Assembly (NCBI RefSeq): GCF_000281715.2
Contig: NZ_CP124576.1
Span: 3,045,501-3,109,500 of the forward strand
Direction: 5' to 3'
DNA: 64,000 bases
Source of the DNA: Sphingobium sp. AP49
GTDB taxonomy: Bacteria; Pseudomonadota; Alphaproteobacteria; Sphingomonadales; Sphingomonadaceae
The stretch's first letter is position 1. Every line of letters begins with the position of its first letter. Below the pieces are notes generated by a model. It ran no database searches. It was given only the letters and a program-made list of their open reading frames with translations, and was not told the DNA's origin. Positions 19,706-27,669 of the stretch are shown here, piece after piece. A program made the translations under genes and the position numbers.

Positions 19706-20208
19706 CGCTCGATCTCACGGCGTTTGAGCCACGCGCGATGGCGCTCCATCGTATAGGGGCGCGGCGGTTGACCGGCGGCGATGCGGTTGTGGACGTGCCG
19801 CCAATGATCCGGCGCGGCGTCGCACGGATCGACGCCGGCCGCCTCGGTCGCGTCGATCGCGGCGAGCACTTGGCTGACCTTGGGCCAGCCCTCGATCTTG
19901 AGCAGGATGTCGCCGCCCGGCCGCACGAACGGCAGCGTTGTGAACGGCTCGTTCGCGCGGACTGCGCGCACGATGTCGATGCGCGAACTGACTGTGCCAT
20001 AGTCGTTGGCCGCCCAGCGGACGAACGCGAAGATCGCGCCGGGACGGAAGCGAACGATGCGGCGGCGGCGATCGACGATCTCGTCCACGGCGACGCGGCC
20101 GAACCTGATCCAGTGCTCGACCCGCTTCTCGATCCAGGTCAGTTCGACGCGCGTCGTGCCGTCCTCTGACGGCTGGCGGTGGCGCATGGGTGCTGGCGGG
20201 ATAGTCAT
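19702..20208 (-). CDS. DUF2840 domain protein
   Basis: A 168-residue protein of the DUF2840 family. It has family-type stretches TRVELTWIEKRVEHWIRFGR, RPGAIFAFVRWAANDYGT and GGDILLKIEGWPKV. These proteins regularly accompany the S26 peptidase and DUF736 genes of this class of elements, and their function is unknown to me. It is coupled by 4-bp overlaps to the helix-turn-helix gene before it and the peptidase gene after it. Confidence 0.88.
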   Translation of the reverse strand: MTIPPAPMRHRQPSEDGTTRVELTWIEKRVEHWIRFGRVAVDEIVDRRRRIVRFRPGAIFAFVRWAANDYGTVSSRIDIVRAVRANEPFTTLPFVRPGGDILLKIEGWPKVSQVLAAIDATEAAGVDPCDAAPDHWRHVHNRIAAGQPPRPYTMERHRAWLKRREIER

Positions 20209-20471
20209 CGCCGGCTCCGGGCGATGGCTGAATCCGCGCGCGGCATGAGGTCGTCCTGCCCCGGATCGGAAGTCGAATGCTTGATGCCGATGTCGGCCCA
20301 GGCGCGCAGGTCATCGACCGAATAGACGACGCGGCCGCCGATACGGCGGTAGGCCGGGCCGGTCCCGAAATAGCGGTGCTTCTCCAGGGTGCGCCCGGAG
20401 AGGCCGAGAAACCGCGCGGCTTCCGGCGTGCGCAGGAAGCGGGGCGGCAGATTGGTGGTCGTATCGGACAA
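20205..20471 (-). CDS. AlpA/MerR-like helix-turn-helix protein
   Basis: An 88-residue DNA-binding protein. The helix-turn-helix is FLRTPEAARFLGLSGRTLEKH, followed by the wing GPAYRRIGGRVVYSVDDLRAWAD, the usual form of excisionase-like regulators in these elements. I chose the TTG at 20471 because an AGGAG site lies 7 bp upstream and the domain begins soon after. The open frame runs upstream to 20636 without homology. It leads the peptidase/DUF2840 cluster and may regulate it. Confidence 0.85.
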   Translation of the reverse strand: MSDTTTNLPPRFLRTPEAARFLGLSGRTLEKHRYFGTGPAYRRIGGRVVYSVDDLRAWADIGIKHSTSDPGQDDLMPRADSAIARSRR

Positions 20472-20601
20472 GTGACGGCTCCTGCGGACGGTGGCGGCAG
20501 GAGGCGTAATTGTCAGAATCAGCGCGGCCGGGTGGGGTATGAAGATGTGCGGCTGCACGGATGCGATCACCCCCCTGCGGGGCGTCGCCGGAGCGGGACC
20601 G

Positions 20602-21051
20602 TCAGCGGATACGGAGCAGTTTGCGGTAATCGCCATTCATCATCGCGATGCCGTCGCGGACCAAGCGCACCACGAACGAGCGCGAGGCCGACATTTTCCA
20701 GTCACTCGCCGATAGCCGGGCGGCTTCGTCGCGCCCCAGCGCCGTCGCGATCTGGCGATAGGTCGCGCCGTCGTGGCGCAGGTCGAGCGCGCGGAGGATC
20801 AGGTCCAAGCGCGCCAGCCGGTAGGCAGTGAGCGGCCAGCCACGCGGCAGCGGACCCGCCCGGCGGCCGAGCAGACGGCGATGGAATCGCAACAGGCTGG
20901 CGATGCGCGTGAGGAAATCCTTGTCGAGCGGGATGACGGCGGCGAGCGGCCGGCCGGGAGTTGCATCGCGCAGCCACAGCCGATGCTCGCCGGCCGCATC
21001 GGCGACCACGATGTGACGACCTTCGATCCCGGCCTGATCGGCGAGGAGCAA
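20602..21051 (-). CDS. DUF2285 (RovC-like) DNA-binding domain protein, probably the 3' part of a broken gene
   Basis: The first usual start codon is a TTG at 21051, giving 149 residues. Its C-terminal half (LRALDLRHDGATYRQIATALG, SASDWKMSASRSFVVRLVRDG) is a DUF2285 domain, a helix-turn-helix-type DNA-binding domain. The same frame stays open and family-like upstream of 21051, with VVWRPELTAVTVILDATPEGF, up to the point where the neighbouring transcriptional-regulator-like domain (21164-21385) ends in another frame. One G too many in a run of five (C-run at 21191-21195 on the plus strand) would explain this. The intact protein would be about 260 residues. Confidence 0.72.
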   Translation of the reverse strand: MLLADQAGIEGRHIVVADAAGEHRLWLRDATPGRPLAAVIPLDKDFLTRIASLLRFHRRLLGRRAGPLPRGWPLTAYRLARLDLILRALDLRHDGATYRQIATALGRDEAARLSASDWKMSASRSFVVRLVRDGIAMMNGDYRKLLRIR

Positions 21052-21163
21052 GCCGAGCGTGCGCGGATCGACCGGGGCGGCGGTCTCGAATCCCTCCGGC
21101 GTGGCGTCCAGAATGACCGTGACGGCGGTCAGCTCCGGGCGCCAGACGACCGGATCTGACAGA

Positions 21164-21385
21164 TCATCCGGTGCCGTGGCGAAAGGATAACCCCCAGCGC
21201 CGCGCGAACGCCGCCTCGGCGGCGTTCTTTGCGACGGCGCCGTCTGCGATGCGCTGCTGCATCTGCGTATGTTCGGCGCGGTAGGTGCGGTTTCTCCGCA
21301 GGAACTCGGCGGCTAGATCGGCGCGACCGAGCGCGTCCGACAGATTGCCGTCGCGTCGCTCGCGCCGACGGTGCGGCGTCGGCAT
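21164..21385 (-). CDS. Transcriptional-regulator-like domain (DUF6499) protein, probably the 5' part of a broken gene
   Basis: A 73-residue reading frame with a strong TAGGAGG site before ATG 21385. LAAEFLRRNRTYRAEH and AAFARRWGLSF are the signature of the DUF6499 domain, which usually lies directly before a DUF2285 domain, either in one protein or in adjacent genes. Here the frame stops at 21164, just after the run of five G, while the following DUF2285 domain continues in the next frame. Removing one G would read RRWGYPFATAPDD and fuse the two. It could be a real separate gene, but a frameshift is more economical. Confidence 0.7.
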   Translation of the reverse strand: MPTPHRRRERRDGNLSDALGRADLAAEFLRRNRTYRAEHTQMQQRIADGAVAKNAAEAAFARRWGLSFRHGTG

Positions 21386-21532
21386 GGCTTCCTCCTAACC
21401 GCGCTGTACGCGGATTCAAGGAAGTGCAGCATCCTCAATAGGATAGGTGCGTGATAGCGCGAAGGGAGCACACAACCATGCCGCGCGAGCGCCATGGAAA
21501 GCTGTGAGATCGATCCAAATCGGAGTTAAATC

Positions 21533-21805
21533 TTAACGCTTTAGCGAGGGCCGGCAGCCAAGCAGATGGGCATAACCGACCTCCGTCATCCAGCGCGCAC
21601 GGGCCAGGTGGGTATCGTGCATCGTCCTTGCCCGTTGCGGTTCGACGGTTGCGTCCACACCGAGGATGGCGGCAGTCGTCTCGCGCCAATCGGCCCCGTC
21701 ATCGTCCGCGTCGAGCAGCCGCAAATAGGCAATGAGGTGGCTTTCGTCATACGCCGTGAGCCACGATACCTCCGGCGCGCGATCTGCGAATTGGCTGGTG
21801 CTCAT
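21533..21805 (-). CDS. Short DUF2285-like element-associated protein
   Basis: A 90-residue protein with FADRAPEVSWLTAYDESHLIAYLRLLDA, GADWRETTAAILGVD and HLARARWMTEVGYAHLL. I associate this pattern with short proteins, often labelled DUF2285, in the regulatory block of this class of elements. It is mostly helical and may bind DNA. It lies divergent from the XRE gene at 21975, so the 170 bp between them should hold both promoters. The function is unknown. Confidence 0.65.
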   Translation of the reverse strand: MSTSQFADRAPEVSWLTAYDESHLIAYLRLLDADDDGADWRETTAAILGVDATVEPQRARTMHDTHLARARWMTEVGYAHLLGCRPSLKR

Positions 21806-21974
21806 GGCGCCCCCGACATGTTTGCCGTTAACCAGTTTAGCTCAAATTACAGAACCGGATACGCGCAAGTCCTGCATCGTTAGACGCACCCTCCGCAGTG
21901 ACCGATGGCGCGTTCCAGCCGATACAACTTATATGGGATAAACCCGATGAGATGTATCGTCCAGTTTCCTGCGC

Positions 21975-22217
21975 ATGGATATGCGCCGCCTAGTGGGATT
22001 GAACTTCGCCAAGCTGAGGAAGGATAAGGGCTTTACCCAAGAGCGCTTTGCCGAGACGTCCGGTTTTACCCAACAATATGTCAGCGATCTGGAGCGCGGC
22101 CGGCGCAATCCGACCGTCGTCACTTTGTTTCACTTGGCGTCAGCGCTCGGCGTCACACCTGCCGATCTTGTCGCCGAGATCGATCCGCCCGAGCCTGACT
22201 TGCTTCGCAGAACTTGA
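21975..22217 (+). CDS. XRE-family helix-turn-helix regulator
   Basis: An 80-residue single-domain regulator with NFAKLRKDKGFTQERFAETSGF, TQQYVSDLERGRRNPTVVTL and HLASALGVTPADL. This is a complete Cro/CI-type helix-turn-helix with the expected five helices. It is the only plus-strand gene in the element's regulatory block and faces the gene at 21533-21805 across a divergent promoter region. It may control transfer or maintenance genes; the operator is not identified. Confidence 0.92.
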   Translation: MDMRRLVGLNFAKLRKDKGFTQERFAETSGFTQQYVSDLERGRRNPTVVTLFHLASALGVTPADLVAEIDPPEPDLLRRT

Positions 22218-22321
22218 GCGCGAGCCGGGCGGTAGCCCGGCGAGCGCGATTGCGGCCGCGCGACCTTGGGACGCGCGACCGCCGCCGATCAAGCGCAGCG
22301 GATCGGCGCGAAAATGCGAAG

Positions 22322-22349
22322 CCGCAGGGCCGGAACTCCGGCCCTGCGG
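22322..22349 (-). terminator. Hairpin terminator after the DUF932 gene
   Basis: A perfect 12-bp stem (CCGCAGGGCCGG with its complement) around a 4-base loop lies 9 bp beyond the DUF932 stop on the minus strand. A short T-rich stretch (CATTTTCG) follows about 10 bp later. It is also close enough to the XRE gene stop (22217) to serve that transcript from the other side. Confidence 0.65.
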
Positions 22350-22358
22350 TAGTTATCG

Positions 22359-23204
22359 TCAGGCCGCTTTGAGGCGCTGCATCCCTTCGGCCAGCGTCCA
22401 GAGCGCGCGGTTGAGCGTCACATTCTGGTCGATGCCGTTGATCGCGCGGGTCTGCGCGCGGCGGATACGGCCCTCGGCATTGCGCTTACGGCCCTGTAAC
22501 CCGCCACGAACCACATTCTCCTGAATGACGTTGAAGGTGGTCCACAGGCTGCGGTCCACATCCTCGCGGCGGCGCGGCTCGATGATCTGCTCGGGCCGAA
22601 CCGGGCTTTCGTCGTCGCCATAGCGCGCAACGAGGCTAACCTCGCCAAGCAAGCGCTGCTCATCCGGCGAAAGCTGGATCGCCTTCATCGACTCGCTGGC
22701 GTCGATCAGCCGGGGGAAGTCCTCGGCAACAGTGTAAACGCCTTCGATGATGTCGTGTTGGATATTGCCCTTGTGCGGCACGCGGACTTCCTCGAACCGC
22801 TCGCCCGCGATCATGCTGTTGGTGCAAACGAAACGCAGCATCCCGGCGAACATCTGATAGGCGCTGGTCCCGTCATGGCTGTTGACGATGATGACTTCGG
22901 CGGCCTCGGGCTTTCCGATGCCGTCATCGCGGCGCAGGCGGAGCATATGCTTGGCGTGGCCGTGACGGCTGCCATCGCGCGGGACGGACTGCACGGCGAA
23001 GAACGGGAACCATCCTTCCCGGCGCAACCCCTCCACAATGTCGATGGTGGGGACATAAACATAGCGCTCGGAACGGCTGTCGTGCGCTTCGCGGGCGAAG
23101 ATGGACGGGACGTGGCGATACAGCGCCTCGTTGTCGAGCGCCTCGCGTCCGCTGATCTGATGGGCGTTGCGGCCGAACCGGGTGGCCAGATGGTGGATGC
23201 TCAT
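22359..23204 (-). CDS. DUF932 domain protein
   Basis: A 281-residue protein of the DUF932 (phage/plasmid-like) family. Recognisable stretches are YVYVPTIDIVEGLRREGW, AVQSVPRDGSRHGHAKHMLRLR, EVIIVNSHDGTSAYQMFAGM, RFVCTNSMI and LWTTFNVIQENVVRGG. The start at 23204 is supported by the family N-terminus and an upstream GGAAAGA. These proteins are common on conjugative elements; a replication or anti-restriction role has been suggested but is not established here. A 170-bp repeat starts 18 bp upstream. Confidence 0.92.
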   Translation of the reverse strand: MSIHHLATRFGRNAHQISGREALDNEALYRHVPSIFAREAHDSRSERYVYVPTIDIVEGLRREGWFPFFAVQSVPRDGSRHGHAKHMLRLRRDDGIGKPEAAEVIIVNSHDGTSAYQMFAGMLRFVCTNSMIAGERFEEVRVPHKGNIQHDIIEGVYTVAEDFPRLIDASESMKAIQLSPDEQRLLGEVSLVARYGDDESPVRPEQIIEPRRREDVDRSLWTTFNVIQENVVRGGLQGRKRNAEGRIRRAQTRAINGIDQNVTLNRALWTLAEGMQRLKAA

Positions 23205-23221
23205 GGGTCTTTCCTTCCGTG

Positions 23222-23391
23222 GGCTTGGGTTTCCGCGCAGCGGAGCGCCGCGCTGAAACCCTGCCCGTCGGCGAGACCGGGGGTGCAACCGGAGTGGGCG
23301 GCTTCGCGGGGAACCGGCTGCACGGAACGCGCAGCGTGGAGGAAGCTGGGCGGAAGCCGCTCCGAAGGGCGCTGGGGGCAGCGCCCCAAGC
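23222..23391. repeat. 170-bp direct repeat, copy 1
   Basis: This segment, beginning GGCTTGGGTTTCC, is nearly identical to 26495-26664. In both places it lies just upstream of a minus-strand gene start (DUF932 here, parB there), starting 18 bp and 14 bp from the ATG. It probably carries a 5' untranslated region, promoter or protein-binding site used twice. It is non-coding by appearance. Confidence 0.85.
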
Positions 23392-23460
23392 ACCTCCGAC
23401 AACATGCCGGGCCGACTGGCCCGTCCGCTTTTGATAAACGGCGAAACAAACACACGAATG

Positions 23461-23485
23461 CGCCCCGCTCCGATGGAGCGGGGCG
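23461..23485 (-). terminator. GC-rich hairpin after the second DUF736 gene
   Basis: A perfect 11-bp stem (CGCCCCGCTCC with its complement) with a 3-base loop lies 12 bp beyond the DUF736 stop. On the minus strand it is followed by CATTCGTGTGTTTGTTTC, which is only moderately T-rich, so termination strength is uncertain. Confidence 0.5.
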
Positions 23486-23497
23486 CCGTGTCGGGGC

Positions 23498-23797
23498 TCA
23501 GCGGGACCAGATCAGCGCGTATTCGCCGGCGGTCTCGGTCTCGGACAGGGTGGCGTAGATCGGGGCCGGAAAGGTGGGATCGTCCAGCTTGACCGAGATG
23601 TAGTCGCGGTTCTCGCGGCTGGTCTTCTTCCATCCCGCGCCGCACTCGACCGTGCCGACCGCGAGGCGGTAGTCGGGAGCCTTATCGCTCTCCTTGTCGA
23701 CTGGCCGGAGGGTGGCCTTGGCGTTGAGGGTGAGCGTCTTGATGGTTCCGGTGAAGGAGCCGTTGGCCGCTTGGGTGAAGGTGCCGATGGTCGCCAT
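23498..23797 (-). CDS. DUF736 family protein (second copy)
   Basis: A 99-residue DUF736 protein: [57 protein letters not shown] and [19 protein letters not shown]. It is shorter than and clearly diverged from the copy at 18789-19124. It lies alone between DUF932 and parB, outside the peptidase/DUF2840 cluster. The start at 23797 was chosen from the conserved N-terminus and an upstream AAAGGAA site. Confidence 0.92.
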   Translation of the reverse strand: MATIGTFTQAANGSFTGTIKTLTLNAKATLRPVDKESDKAPDYRLAVGTVECGAGWKKTSRENRDYISVKLDDPTFPAPIYATLSETETAGEYALIWSR

Positions 23798-24453
23798 GTC
23801 AAAGTTCCTTTCGTTCTCGGGCCACGACTGCCGCGGCCTCGATGGCGATCGGTGAAGCGGGGATGATCGGACGCGCACCGCTTGCGGCCGGAGCGCAGCG
23901 GAGGATGGCGCCGCGCGGCTTTTTTGCTTCGCGATGCAAAGCCGAAGGCGGCGGAAAAAAGCCGCGCGGCGGTGTTGCTGCAGGCCGAGCAAGGCGAAGC
24001 CGGCCCCGGTTAGATCAAGCCAATCGAGAGGCCGCGCGGTCATACCGAAGCCGAAACTAGACGTGTTGGCGCACCTCGCGACCTGACAGGCGGAAAATGG
24101 CTGCTGTGCTGAACCGCGCGATCAGCAAACGACCCGGCAACCAAGACGATCATTGGATGACGGGCGCAACCGATGTCTCGCAACCTCGACAGACATACGT
24201 CGAATGCGACGCGGGATTTGCAACCACCGAACGCCAATATCGTCGTCGCGTCCCCCCGCCTCCACGGCCTGACAAGGTCAATCGGAGAAACGGTCGCCAA
24301 GATGCTGCTCGTCGATCCGGCACCCGTGTTGCGCCCCCTTGGAAGGGTCTTGCGTTGGCAAAACGAAAGCGGCCGCGCCCCAACGGGCGCGGCCGCGATT
24401 TTGCCGGTCGAAATGGAAGGCCGGGACCGCTCGCGCGGCCCCGCCCAATGCCG
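23798..24453. other. 650-bp non-coding stretch between DUF736 and parB
   Basis: No convincing gene. Open frames on both strands (for example 24040-24300 minus and 24173-24505 plus) have no recognisable family features. The stretch has repeated GCGCGGC-type words near 23930-24000, including AAAAAAGCCGCGCGGC facing GCCGCGCGGCTTTTTT (about 23925-23975), an inverted pair. It also contains the strong hairpin at 24369-24396. A centromere-like or origin-like role is possible because parB is adjacent, but I see no defined iteron set. Confidence 0.4.
24369..24396 (-). terminator. Strong hairpin downstream of parB
   Basis: A perfect 12-bp stem, GCGGCCGCGCCC with its complement, and a 4-base loop. A T-containing run lies on each side (CGTTTTGCC on the minus strand, GATTTTGCC on the plus strand), so it could stop transcription in both directions. 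It lies about 58 bp past the parB stop. Confidence 0.7.
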
Positions 24454-26481
24454 CTATTCGGCGGCGACGGCAAAGGACGCTTCGCCGTCCTCCGCTTCGG
24501 TATAGGGAGCCTCCGCTTCGGACGGCTGCTCCACTTCCGCCTTCGGCGTCCGCAGCACGGTGGGAAGCCAGCCGCTACCGGTCAGAAGCTGCTCAGCGGT
24601 CTGCGCCATGTCCGGCTTCTTCATGTCGGCGATGCGGCGGGCGGCATCGTCGGACACGCCTTCGGACACAGCTTGGAGGATATGCGCCTTGGTGACGCGG
24701 CCAAGATAGCTGTCCACCGTAGGCGTCCAGTCCTTCGCCACGTCCAGCGTCAGCGCGCGCGCCAGCCGGTCGGCGGTCTGCAACGACCGGGGCTTGCGAT
24801 CCCACGGCAACCGCAGCGCATTGACGGTGTGGGCAGCGCAATGTGCCAGCAGCGCGGTTCGCTTCTCGTCTGGCAGCCCGACGATGAAACTCCACAGGTC
24901 CGCTACGTCGCGTGGCATCCGCTCGGCCCATGCCTCGTGTTGCTCGCTCGCTCGCGCCGCCAATGGGGTGTCCTCGATCCCGTCTGCGTGGCTTCCCAAA
25001 GGGGTCGCGGTCGGGCGGACCTCAAGGCAACCGGCCTCCGCAAAGCTATAGAACAGTTGCGCGGTGAGCGTGTGGGTGAGTGCGATCAACGCGATGCCGG
25101 GCTGATCGGCCAGCGCCACCCGCAAGGCGAGGGTTCGGTGGGCGGACAGGTCGCGAATGAGGCTATCGGAAATCGGCTTGCCCGGTTCCTCGTCCTCCTC
25201 GATCTCCTGCACGTCCTCGTCGCCGTCCTCCGGTTGCTCGTCCTCCCCCACCTCCGGGGCAGTCACATCGCCTTCGGCTTCCGGCTCGGGCTGCGGGTCC
25301 GCCAGCGCTTCGTCCTCGAGACGAACGAAACCGCGCTGGAGACGGGGAACGCCGTCATGGTTCAGCACCACGAACACGCCGCCATGCGCGATCACATTGG
25401 CATCGTAGGCGGAGCGCTTGTCGGAGATGGCGTCGATCTCGTCGGAAATCGCCTCCAGCTTCTCGGCCACGTCCTCGGGCATCTCGTCATAGGACGAATA
25501 ACCCTCGGCCAGTTCGTCATGCTCGGTGGACAGCGCCTCCAACCGGGCCTTGTCCTCGTCGGACAGGGCGACGGACTGCGGATAGAAGCGCCGCATCCCG
25601 TGGGTGTGGGGATAGTCGATATGGGCCTCGGCCCACTTCCAGCCCTCAGCCTGAACCTCGCCCGCGATCTCGCGCAGCTTCTCGACGGCGAGCATGTCGA
25701 GCAAGCCCGCATCCTCGAAGAACCCGCCCCGATCCTCGCTGAACAGGTCACGGATGATATTGCCGCCCGCCTCGACATAGGCGTCGGCCCCGACGAACAC
25801 CGCGCGCCGGTCGGTGGCGGGCACGTTGGCGGCGGTTATGTCGCGTCGGATGATCCACGGCTCGCGGTTGTGATGCAGGTTGGCGAACACCGCCTCTTGC
25901 CGGGCATGGTCCTCGGTGATGGCGAAGGCCATAAGCTGGTCGAGCGTAAGGCCGTCCTCACGGTAGACCTGCAACAGCTTGGGCGAGACAGCGCCCAAGC
26001 GAAGCCGCTGCTTCACCACGCCCGCCGACACGCCGAACCGCGCGCCGATTTCTTGCGCGCCCCAACCCTTGTCGTTGGAAAGCTCCGCAAACCGCTCGAA
26101 CTGATCGGCAGGGTGCATCGGGGTCCGCGTCACATTCTCGTCCAGACTGATCTCGGACGGATCGTTGGCGGTATCGAGCCAGCAGCGCACGGCTTCCGAC
26201 TTCCTTATCTGCTTGCGCTTGGCGCGCAGGAGCATCGCCAGCCTGCGGCCCTCGCCAGCGGTGACGAGATAGCAGCCGGTCGGCGTCCCGTCCTCCTTCG
26301 TCTCGGGTTCGATGACAAGGTTCTGGATCAGCCCCTTATGCTGGATCGATGCGGCAAGCGCCTCGATCGCGGCTTCCCCATGCGGCACCTTGCGGGCATT
26401 GTTGGGGGACTTTTTCAGCTTGTTCAGCGGCACGAAAATCTCGACGCCACTGACGGCTTCGGTCTGAACGGTATCGGTCAT
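24454..26481 (-). CDS. Large ParB/Spo0J-type partition-like protein
   Basis: A 675-residue protein. The N-terminal ParB nuclease-like domain (about residues 10-130) has FVPLNKLKKSPNNARK, GLIQNLVIEP, YLVTAGEGRRLAML and ENVTRTPMHPADQFERF. A helix-turn-helix follows (GWGAQEIGARFGVSAGVVKQRL, about 145-165). An acidic low-complexity linker (about 405-440, many Glu/Asp) and a long helical C-terminus make it more than twice the size of classical chromosomal ParB. The start at 26481 begins MTDTVQTEAV just before the domain. No parA is visible anywhere in the window, so a DNA-binding or regulatory role independent of partition is possible. Confidence 0.9.
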   Translation of the reverse strand: MTDTVQTEAVSGVEIFVPLNKLKKSPNNARKVPHGEAAIEALAASIQHKGLIQNLVIEPETKEDGTPTGCYLVTAGEGRRLAMLLRAKRKQIRKSEAVRCWLDTANDPSEISLDENVTRTPMHPADQFERFAELSNDKGWGAQEIGARFGVSAGVVKQRLRLGAVSPKLLQVYREDGLTLDQLMAFAITEDHARQEAVFANLHHNREPWIIRRDITAANVPATDRRAVFVGADAYVEAGGNIIRDLFSEDRGGFFEDAGLLDMLAVEKLREIAGEVQAEGWKWAEAHIDYPHTHGMRRFYPQSVALSDEDKARLEALSTEHDELAEGYSSYDEMPEDVAEKLEAISDEIDAISDKRSAYDANVIAHGGVFVVLNHDGVPRLQRGFVRLEDEALADPQPEPEAEGDVTAPEVGEDEQPEDGDEDVQEIEEDEEPGKPISDSLIRDLSAHRTLALRVALADQPGIALIALTHTLTAQLFYSFAEAGCLEVRPTATPLGSHADGIEDTPLAARASEQHEAWAERMPRDVADLWSFIVGLPDEKRTALLAHCAAHTVNALRLPWDRKPRSLQTADRLARALTLDVAKDWTPTVDSYLGRVTKAHILQAVSEGVSDDAARRIADMKKPDMAQTAEQLLTGSGWLPTVLRTPKAEVEQPSEAEAPYTEAEDGEASFAVAAE

Positions 26482-26494
26482 CTTACTGCTCCTT

Positions 26495-26664
26495 GGCTTG
26501 GGTTTCGCGCAGCGAAGCGCCGCGCTGAAACCCTGCCCGTCGGCGAGACCGGGGGTGCAACCGGAGTGGGCGGCTTCGCGGGGAACCGGCTGCACGGAAC
26601 GCGTAGCGTGGAGGAAGCTGGGCGGAAGCCGCTTCGAAGGGCGCCGGGGGCAGAGCCCTAAGCA
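26495..26664. repeat. 170-bp direct repeat, copy 2
   Basis: Nearly identical to 23222-23391, with scattered single-base differences and one base fewer near its start. It lies 14 bp upstream of the parB start. The region from 26665 to about 26870 is GC-rich and non-coding by appearance. Confidence 0.85.
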
Positions 26665-26870
26665 ACCGCGCCGCGTCAGCGGTGCCCCCAACAAAAGCAC
26701 CCTTGCGGCGACCGGCCCGGCGCGGCGGCGTGCGCGCGGGCCTGTGGGCCAGCCGCCGCCGCGCCTTCCGGACAAAGCAAGAGTGCAACGCGGTCATCAA
26801 AACGCGCGCATCCCTGACCGGCTTCGCAGAAGCTGGCAGTGTGCGCTCCGTTGATTCCGCGTGCCATCCG

Positions 26871-26948
26871 GGGCGTTGCGGGGCCCCGCCCCGCAGAAGG
26901 GGTACGGCCAGACCTCGGCTGGCCGTCAGGGGAAGGCTTTCCCCTCCC
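26871..26948. repeat. Imperfect 75-bp repeat, left copy
   Basis: Shares GGGCGTTGCGGGG, then AAGGGGTACGGCCAGAC, then GCCGTCAGGGGAAGGC with 30941-31014, in the same orientation. The two copies bracket the AbiE and three-Cys/TcmP cargo genes (27061-30763). The repeat may mark an insertion boundary made by recombination. Confidence 0.8.
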
Positions 26949-27060
26949 AGCAACAGTCTGCTTTCATACGTTTGGACAGAAACTCAGATTCAGCGTCCCG
27001 CGGGAGTGATACATAAACTTGGTCATTGCATGTAAATACCTAGGACTTATATCAAGCCGC

Positions 27061-27669
27061 ATGGAACCGACGACTCATCGAGAACGGGCCCTGGAGGTCG
27101 TCCGGCACCGCGGCATTGCGCGCGGACGCGACTTCGACGCGGCCGGCGTGACGCGGGCGACCCTGCAAAGGCTGCGTGACGAAGGCGTCCTCCAGCAGGT
27201 CGGCCGCGGGCTCTACAAACTGGCCGACGCGAACGTCGACAGTTCAACGAGCCTGGCCGAGGCCGTCCGCATCCAGCCGCGCGGCGTCATCTGCCTGCTG
27301 TCGGCGCTGCAGTTCCATGAGCTGACCACGCAGACCCCCCATGCGGTGTGGATGATGCTCGGCCAAAAGGATTGGGCGCCGGTCAATCCGTCCGTGGCGC
27401 TGAAGATCGTTCGCGCGAGCGGCGAAGCGCTGACAGCGGGCGTCGAGACACACGTCATCGACGGCGTTCCGGTGCCCATCACCGTACCGGCCAAGACCGT
27501 CGCCGACTGCTTCAAGCACCGCAACAAGATCGGTATCGACGTGGCGGTCGAGGCCCTGCGCGATTTCATGAAGTCCCGGCCCCGGCCGGACCTCAATGCG
27601 ATCTACCGTTATGCTGAGCTCGATCGGGTCCAATCGGTGATCCGGCCCTATCTCGAAGCCATGACATGA
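27061..27669 (+). CDS. AbiEi-type antitoxin/transcriptional regulator (first AbiE pair)
   Basis: A 202-residue type IV antitoxin-like protein. The N-terminal winged helix (about residues 1-55) has GIARGRDFDAAGVTRATLQRLRDEG and GRGLYKLAD. It is followed by the AbiEi core with ICLLSALQFHELTTQTP and GVPVPITVPAKTVADCFKHRNKIG. The family represses its own operon and neutralises the AbiEii toxin. The ATG at 27061 was preferred to the upstream start at 27019 because the domain begins there. Its TGA overlaps the ATG of the toxin gene. Confidence 0.9.
   Translation: MEPTTHRERALEVVRHRGIARGRDFDAAGVTRATLQRLRDEGVLQQVGRGLYKLADANVDSSTSLAEAVRIQPRGVICLLSALQFHELTTQTPHAVWMMLGQKDWAPVNPSVALKIVRASGEALTAGVETHVIDGVPVPITVPAKTVADCFKHRNKIGIDVAVEALRDFMKSRPRPDLNAIYRYAELDRVQSVIRPYLEAMT

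Noticed and set aside
21129..21419. A 96-codon frame overlapping the DUF6499 reading frame
   Set aside because: Arg-rich shadow frame; the DUF6499 frame has the ribosome site and domain motif.
24097..26661. An 854-codon plus-strand open frame opposite parB
   Set aside because: The minus-strand frame encodes clear ParB motifs; this one is low-complexity His/Gly/Leu-rich shadow sequence.
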